This document shows, piece by piece, positions 60,801 to 64,000 of a stretch of DNA of 64,000 bases. Location: NCBI GenBank assembly GCA_028284775.1, contig JANQRB010000084.1, positions 43,634-107,633 on the forward strand, written 5' to 3'. Numbering within the stretch: the stretch's first letter is position 1; the number at the start of each line of letters is the position of its first letter. The stretch comes from Candidatus Kapaibacterium sp. GTDB taxonomy: Bacteria; Bacteroidota; Ignavibacteria; Kapaibacteriales; UBA7675. The notes under the pieces are model-generated. The model was not told the DNA's origin, did not search any database, and saw only the letters and a list, made by a program, of their open reading frames with translations. Made by a program: the position numbers and the translations under genes.

Positions 60801-61457
60801 AGCTCTTTCGCCAACGCTTCCCTGCATGATGTGTACGGTCAGCAAAAGCTGGCTCAGGCGCTGCACTATCGCGCGATGTACATGCAGACCTCTTTTCTCG
60901 CGAATGACGAGGGGCGCCTATCGCTCAAAGCGATGCCCAAAGCGGCTCAAATGGGTCCCGTTTATGGTATGCTTGCAGGCGACTTCAGCGGCGATGGCCT
61001 GCCGGACGTCCTGATGGTCGGCAATTACTTCGATACCGAGGTGGAGACAATACGATACGACGCCTTTCTCGGCTTACTGCTGGAAGGCGATGGTCAGGGC
61101 AGCTTCCACCCGCGCGAGGCGCGTGAGACGGGCTTTGTGGTTCCCGAAGATGCATCGGCCATGGCGCATCTCAGTATCGATGGGCAGGGCTGGCATGTGC
61201 TGGTCGCAGCTAATGACGATCGCCTGCAGCTCTTTACGCAGACCGAACAATCGGAGTCGTCTGAAAGCATTGCAATTGCGCACAATGAGGTCATGGCGCT
61301 CGTCCGTTACCGGGATGGTCGTAGGCGTCGAGTCGAATTCAGCCGAGGATCGGGTTACCTGTCACAAAGTTCGCAAATGCTGCAGCTTGATGAAAATGTT
61401 GAAAGCGCCGAAATTTGGGATATATCGGGCAAAATGCGCCAGATTGCGCTCCCTTGA
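57897..61457 (+). CDS. FG-GAP/VCBS repeat lipoprotein with ASPIC/UnbV domain (copy 3)
   Basis: This 1186-residue paralogue starts at ATG 57897, which gives a lipoprotein signal with cysteine in GLMGC near residue 25; the open frame extends 25 codons further up to a TTG without signal-like content. The body repeats the same order: blades (DINNDGLPDIFF, DVNADGLLDIYVCRS, DYDLDGDLDMYLVNHPIDF), ASPIC/UnbV at about 522-605, then blades with GRECSSQQMPFIEDKFP and VGNYFDTEVETIRYDA. It starts 113 bases after copy 2. The three proteins are predicted to be lipid-anchored, calcium-stabilised propeller pairs at the cell surface. Confidence 0.9.
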   Translation: MLTTQGYRHSGGYPFLLLLLAGLMGCETDPSAGRYSGSDSQEGPLFSLLPPEQTGIEFVNRIEESRQLNYVSYMHVYEGAGLAAGDINNDGLPDIFFGQNFGENRLYLNRGDFQFEDITASAGVAGDARSWTTGITMADVNADGLLDIYVCRSGWFDDEGARANLLYINQGDERFVEMGREFGLDSPAYSTQATFFDYDLDGDLDMYLVNHPIDFSLAQRYFNKRYVQRNPFFLEQEGHDILYRNNGAGHFEDVSEEAGIFDIGFGLNVVAGDLNMDGWPDLYVTNDHYYPDSYYLNRGDGSFSDQIDSAFGHITMFGMGADIGDINNDGLLDIVTLDMSAEDHYRNKVNMAPMSTDFFWALVGHGLHYQYMSNMLQLNRGVGQFSEIAQKAGIAKTDWSWAALLADFDNDGLNDLFITNGVLRDVTNNDFLVEFKARGHDWEPATLADMMTSTKLENYMYRNKGDLTFADVSDDWGFGRPSFSNGAAYADFDGDGDLDLVTNNVNDTAFIYRNNTMGRGGRHYVRVRLQGAEGNRHGLGAKLWLYAESGMQYREHTLTRGYMSSCENALHFGLADASRVDSLKVQWPDGRRQYLYDLECDRTYTLDYKKSVAKEQTVTAIAAANFTEVSAPAVGLDYRHRENQFDDFDREILLPHKQSQLGPGLAVGDVNGDGRDDVFIGAAAGSVSALYVQDSGGVFRRTEQRAFADDAACEDLGALLFDCDDDGDLDLYVVSGGNEFDAGAPELQDRLYRNDGRGRMQSDRRALPSVKASGSCVVAGDYDGDGDFDLFVGGRIIPGQYPRPARSILLQNNGGVFEDVTARDAPDLVEPGLVTAALWTDYDGDADVDLIVVGEWMPISVFRNEGGRLASDARRMQLNKSIGWWNSIVAGDFDLDGDMDYVVGNLGTNSKYKASEEEPLHVYYADFDENGSRDIVLANYYEGTCFPLRGRECSSQQMPFIEDKFPSFSSFANASLHDVYGQQKLAQALHYRAMYMQTSFLANDEGRLSLKAMPKAAQMGPVYGMLAGDFSGDGLPDVLMVGNYFDTEVETIRYDAFLGLLLEGDGQGSFHPREARETGFVVPEDASAMAHLSIDGQGWHVLVAANDDRLQLFTQTEQSESSESIAIAHNEVMALVRYRDGRRRRVEFSRGSGYLSQSSQMLQLDENVESAEIWDISGKMRQIALP

Positions 61458-61762
61458 TTTATGACTTGTTCCTTGGGGATAATTATTTAAGAAATGATTT
61501 GAATTTTATTTGAAAAAAACAGAAATTGACCGAGACGAATGGGGTGCTGGTGTGTCTCACGAATTTCAATAGGCAAGTCAAGGGCATTTTTTGGTTTATT
61601 TGGATATTCACGCAATAACACTCTCAGAAGATACACCTGGTCGTTTATTCCTTCTCTATAACAATCTGCCATAGATATCTGATTGAGCATTTGACAACTA
61701 CTGAGTAGTATCCTTTCGTTTGATTTCGTATCAATTGTTGCACAATCTCGGAGTATTTACTA
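61458..61762 (+). other. AT-rich intergenic region upstream of the last gene
   Basis: This 305-base gap is visibly more AT-rich than its neighbours. It includes TTGACA at 61691-61696, a possible -35 element 67 bases before the next start, but no matching -10 at normal spacing. A minus-strand open frame of 67 codons (61487-61690) crosses it and is not supported as a gene. CGGAG at about 61749-61753 is the ribosome binding site of the next gene. Confidence 0.4.
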
Positions 61763-64000
61763 ATGCTAAGAAGGCTACTTCTTGTGGCAGCCTTAGTGGT
61801 GCTTGGTGCCGCAGTTTCGCTGCAGGCAGCCAGTATCGTTCAGGTTGGCGAGGGTCGAAGTTCGGGTCTCGATTTCCCGTATAACGACTATTATAACTAT
61901 GATCGCTGGCGTTCCGCGACGATGTATACCGACGCCGCACTTCGGGAAGCCGGTATTGCTCCGGGACGCATTTCGCGTCTGGAATGGCAAACATGTGTCA
62001 ACCAGTTCTACAAAAACTTTTTCGGATATCGTCCCGCCAGCGCCAAGCGCACGCGCATCTGGCTGGCGATTTCTCCCGTCCCGAACTGGCCGGGCCGCTA
62101 CTCGGCCGACCGTCACTTTACGAATCTGATCGATCCTTCGGGCCCGCCGCCTTTCAACCTGCAGGACTTGCAGTTGGTGTATCAGGGGCCCATGTTTCTC
62201 GAAAACCTCAGCTTTGACGAATGGTGGGGCATCGATCTGGATGATCCCTACCTGTATTTTCAGGGTCACCTAGCCGTCATCATCGCGCGCGAGTTTACAC
62301 CCGAGCTGAACCGCCGCTTTCCGGGCAGCCCGCAGTGGAGCGACGAACGGGGCTGCTGGCAGTTCACCCGTATTGCCGGCGGTATCGGCGATGAGTCGAC
62401 AACCCGCTGGTCTAACATGTCCTGGTGGGGCTGGGGCACGATCAACAATGACTTCACGGCCTGGCCCTGGATCTACGATAATCGTCCCAATATTCGCATC
62501 CACCTGCAGCAGGGGATTGAGAAGTCATTCCCTGATGATGTCCAGGAAGACATCGATCTGGACAACATCATCGACATCGATCGCAAAATCGTGCGCTCGG
62601 GCTTTGTCTATGACGAGCTGAAAGAACGTAGAACCCTGTCCGACTTTTCGAATCCCTACATCCAGTTCCGTGCCGGTCCAGGTTCGGAGGTGAGTTTTAC
62701 ATTCAAGATTATCGGCCCGGCTCCTTCGGACAACGTGATCTATGAAGCTGTGGATCCGGTGACGCTGGAACCGAAGATATTCTACACGTCGAACTCCTCG
62801 GATGTCATTACCTATTACATGCAAATGTCGAACGGCGCTTATCCGGCGGCCTACAAAGACAAAGACGGCAATGTTATCAACGGGGCAATGGACCTTCGTC
62901 AAATCGAGGGCGGTTCCTACCGGGTGCGCGCTGACTTCGAAGAAGGCGGCGGCGCATTCAGCCAGTCGTGGAATAAGGAGTTCATTGTCACCTTCGATAA
63001 TGACATGGCTGTGAAAGAAATCGTTTCGCCCTTCGCGAAGCGCATCAAGTTCAAGTATCCGCGCAGCAGCCCGATTTCGGTGGAAATTAAATATCAGAAC
63101 GTCGGTCTCAACGATGTGTCGAAGTTCAAGGCCACAACCTGGATTACGCGCAAGAACCGCGACGAGGTTCTCTACCGCGCCGAAGAGACCTGGGAAGCCG
63201 CCGACCCGACAAAAGTCATGAAGACCGGTGATCAGATCCGGATCGACTTCCCGCCCTTCATTAATACGGAAGTTGTCGACGATTATATCGTTTGCTCGGA
63301 GGTGGAGCTCTTAAGCTCTGACGATGAAGGAAAAACCAACGACATCCTCTGCGATGAGTTCGAGGTACAATACGATCTGCAGGTGGCGGCGAACGTTATT
63401 ATATCGCCGGAAGATCGCGCGATTCTCTTTGCCAAGCGTCCGATCGATCCCGAAGGTGTCTTCATCAACGTCGGTATCTCCGACCTTGACAATGTGCCGG
63501 TGCGAATGGTCATCACGAACCTGACGACGGGCGTCGAAGTCTACAACGTCCTGCAATTCATCCCCAACCTGCCGAATGGCGAAGAGCCCGTGGCGGTGTT
63601 GTTCGACACCTTCACACCGGAGACGGGCGGCGAATACCGCGCCTGCATCCAGGTATCCTACGGTAATAATGAAGATCCGGTGCCGGAAGACGATGAAGTC
63701 TGCATCCGCTTTACGGTGGAAGATCAGCTCAGCGGCGTCTATACTGTCGGCCGTGGCGGCGACTTCTTCACGGTCAAAGAAGCTATCGACGCGATGTATC
63801 GCCGCGGCGTCGGCGGAGCGGTGACCTTTGAGCTGCTCGACCGCGAATATGAAGAAGGAAGTCCATCCGCCATAGCGGCCTGCAACATTACGACGCGTAT
63901 TATCGGTATGGGCGCAGAAAATCCCGTCAGCTGGGTTCCTCATATCACGCGTTCGACAACGCCTGGCGGCATCCACGTGAAACTGCAGTCGCAGCGCGGT
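61763..64000 (+). CDS. Large secreted protein with YTVG-type repeat domain, 3' end outside window
   Basis: The frame is open from ATG 61763, behind CGGAG, to the window edge (746 codons, no stop). The product has a signal peptide (MLRRLLLVAALVVLGAAVSLQA), aromatic-rich segments (WSNMSWWGWG), and Ig-like beta-sandwich stretches. Near residue 660 comes GVYTVGRGGDFFTVKEAIDA followed by GVGGAVTFELLDREY, the sequence that opens a parallel beta-helix-like module common in very large secreted proteins of Bacteroidota and Ignavibacteria. A T9SS sorting domain at the missing C-terminus would be expected. Function cannot be assigned; adhesin or surface-layer roles are guesses. Confidence 0.85.
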   Translation, partial: MLRRLLLVAALVVLGAAVSLQAASIVQVGEGRSSGLDFPYNDYYNYDRWRSATMYTDAALREAGIAPGRISRLEWQTCVNQFYKNFFGYRPASAKRTRIWLAISPVPNWPGRYSADRHFTNLIDPSGPPPFNLQDLQLVYQGPMFLENLSFDEWWGIDLDDPYLYFQGHLAVIIAREFTPELNRRFPGSPQWSDERGCWQFTRIAGGIGDESTTRWSNMSWWGWGTINNDFTAWPWIYDNRPNIRIHLQQGIEKSFPDDVQEDIDLDNIIDIDRKIVRSGFVYDELKERRTLSDFSNPYIQFRAGPGSEVSFTFKIIGPAPSDNVIYEAVDPVTLEPKIFYTSNSSDVITYYMQMSNGAYPAAYKDKDGNVINGAMDLRQIEGGSYRVRADFEEGGGAFSQSWNKEFIVTFDNDMAVKEIVSPFAKRIKFKYPRSSPISVEIKYQNVGLNDVSKFKATTWITRKNRDEVLYRAEETWEAADPTKVMKTGDQIRIDFPPFINTEVVDDYIVCSEVELLSSDDEGKTNDILCDEFEVQYDLQVAANVIISPEDRAILFAKRPIDPEGVFINVGISDLDNVPVRMVITNLTTGVEVYNVLQFIPNLPNGEEPVAVLFDTFTPETGGEYRACIQVSYGNNEDPVPEDDEVCIRFTVEDQLSGVYTVGRGGDFFTVKEAIDAMYRRGVGGAVTFELLDREYEEGSPSAIAACNITTRIIGMGAENPVSWVPHITRSTTPGGIHVKLQSQRG

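Noticed and set aside
61487..61690. 67-codon minus-strand frame in the AT-rich gap as a real gene
   Set aside because: It has no clear ribosome binding site or recognised motif. It is reported only as an observation on the gap.
1..64000. tRNA or rRNA genes, CRISPR arrays, transposases, integrase or attachment sites
   Set aside because: Gaps were read on both strands and no cloverleaf, regular direct-repeat array or mobile-element gene was found.

Overview
The window comes from a bacterium of the Bacteroidota or a close FCB-group relative (Ignavibacteria, Rhodothermia or Kapabacteria-like). The evidence is a full-length SprA translocon of the type IX secretion system (T9SS), several secreted proteins with C-terminal T9SS sorting domains, a cysteine-free L36 ribosomal protein, a promoter matching the Bacteroidota TAnnTTTG element upstream of rpsL, and very large FG-GAP/ASPIC-UnbV lipoproteins of the kind common in that phylum. 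No tRNA, rRNA, insertion sequence, prophage or CRISPR array was seen.

Region 1 (1-22994) is housekeeping. After the tail of an unidentified gene and a strong terminator comes a mitochondrial-EF-G1-like elongation factor. It is followed by the str cluster (rpsL, rpsG, a second fusA, tuf), an intrinsic terminator, and one unbroken S10-spc-alpha cluster (rpsJ to rplQ) that includes secY, map, infA and rpmJ. rpsD (S4), usually between rpsK and rpoA, is missing. S17, L5 and L17 carry non-standard extensions. A terminator after rplQ separates engB and purE.

Region 2 (23000-27119) starts with a GC-rich palindromic intergenic repeat. It is followed by a minus-strand set of three envelope genes: outer-membrane porin, imelysin (M75) lipoprotein and di-haem oxidoreductase (DUF1111) lipoprotein. 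This looks like a metal (probably iron) acquisition module.

Region 3 (27443-34518) holds two tandem copies of a DUF1800-DUF1501 gene pair on the minus strand. All four proteins have twin-arginine signals, and only the DUF1501 members end in T9SS sorting domains. Region 4 (34832-42882) contains a secreted M28 peptidase, a two-gene operon of an SF2 helicase and a GT4 glycosyltransferase, a secreted M23 peptidase and murE.

Region 5 (43205-64000) contains sprA (2339 codons), three tandem paralogous FG-GAP/ASPIC-UnbV lipoproteins of about 1190 residues, and the first 746 codons of a large secreted protein that runs off the window. Much of regions 3 to 5 can be read as one secretion theme: substrates carrying T9SS sorting domains, the outer-membrane translocon itself, and large surface lipoproteins.
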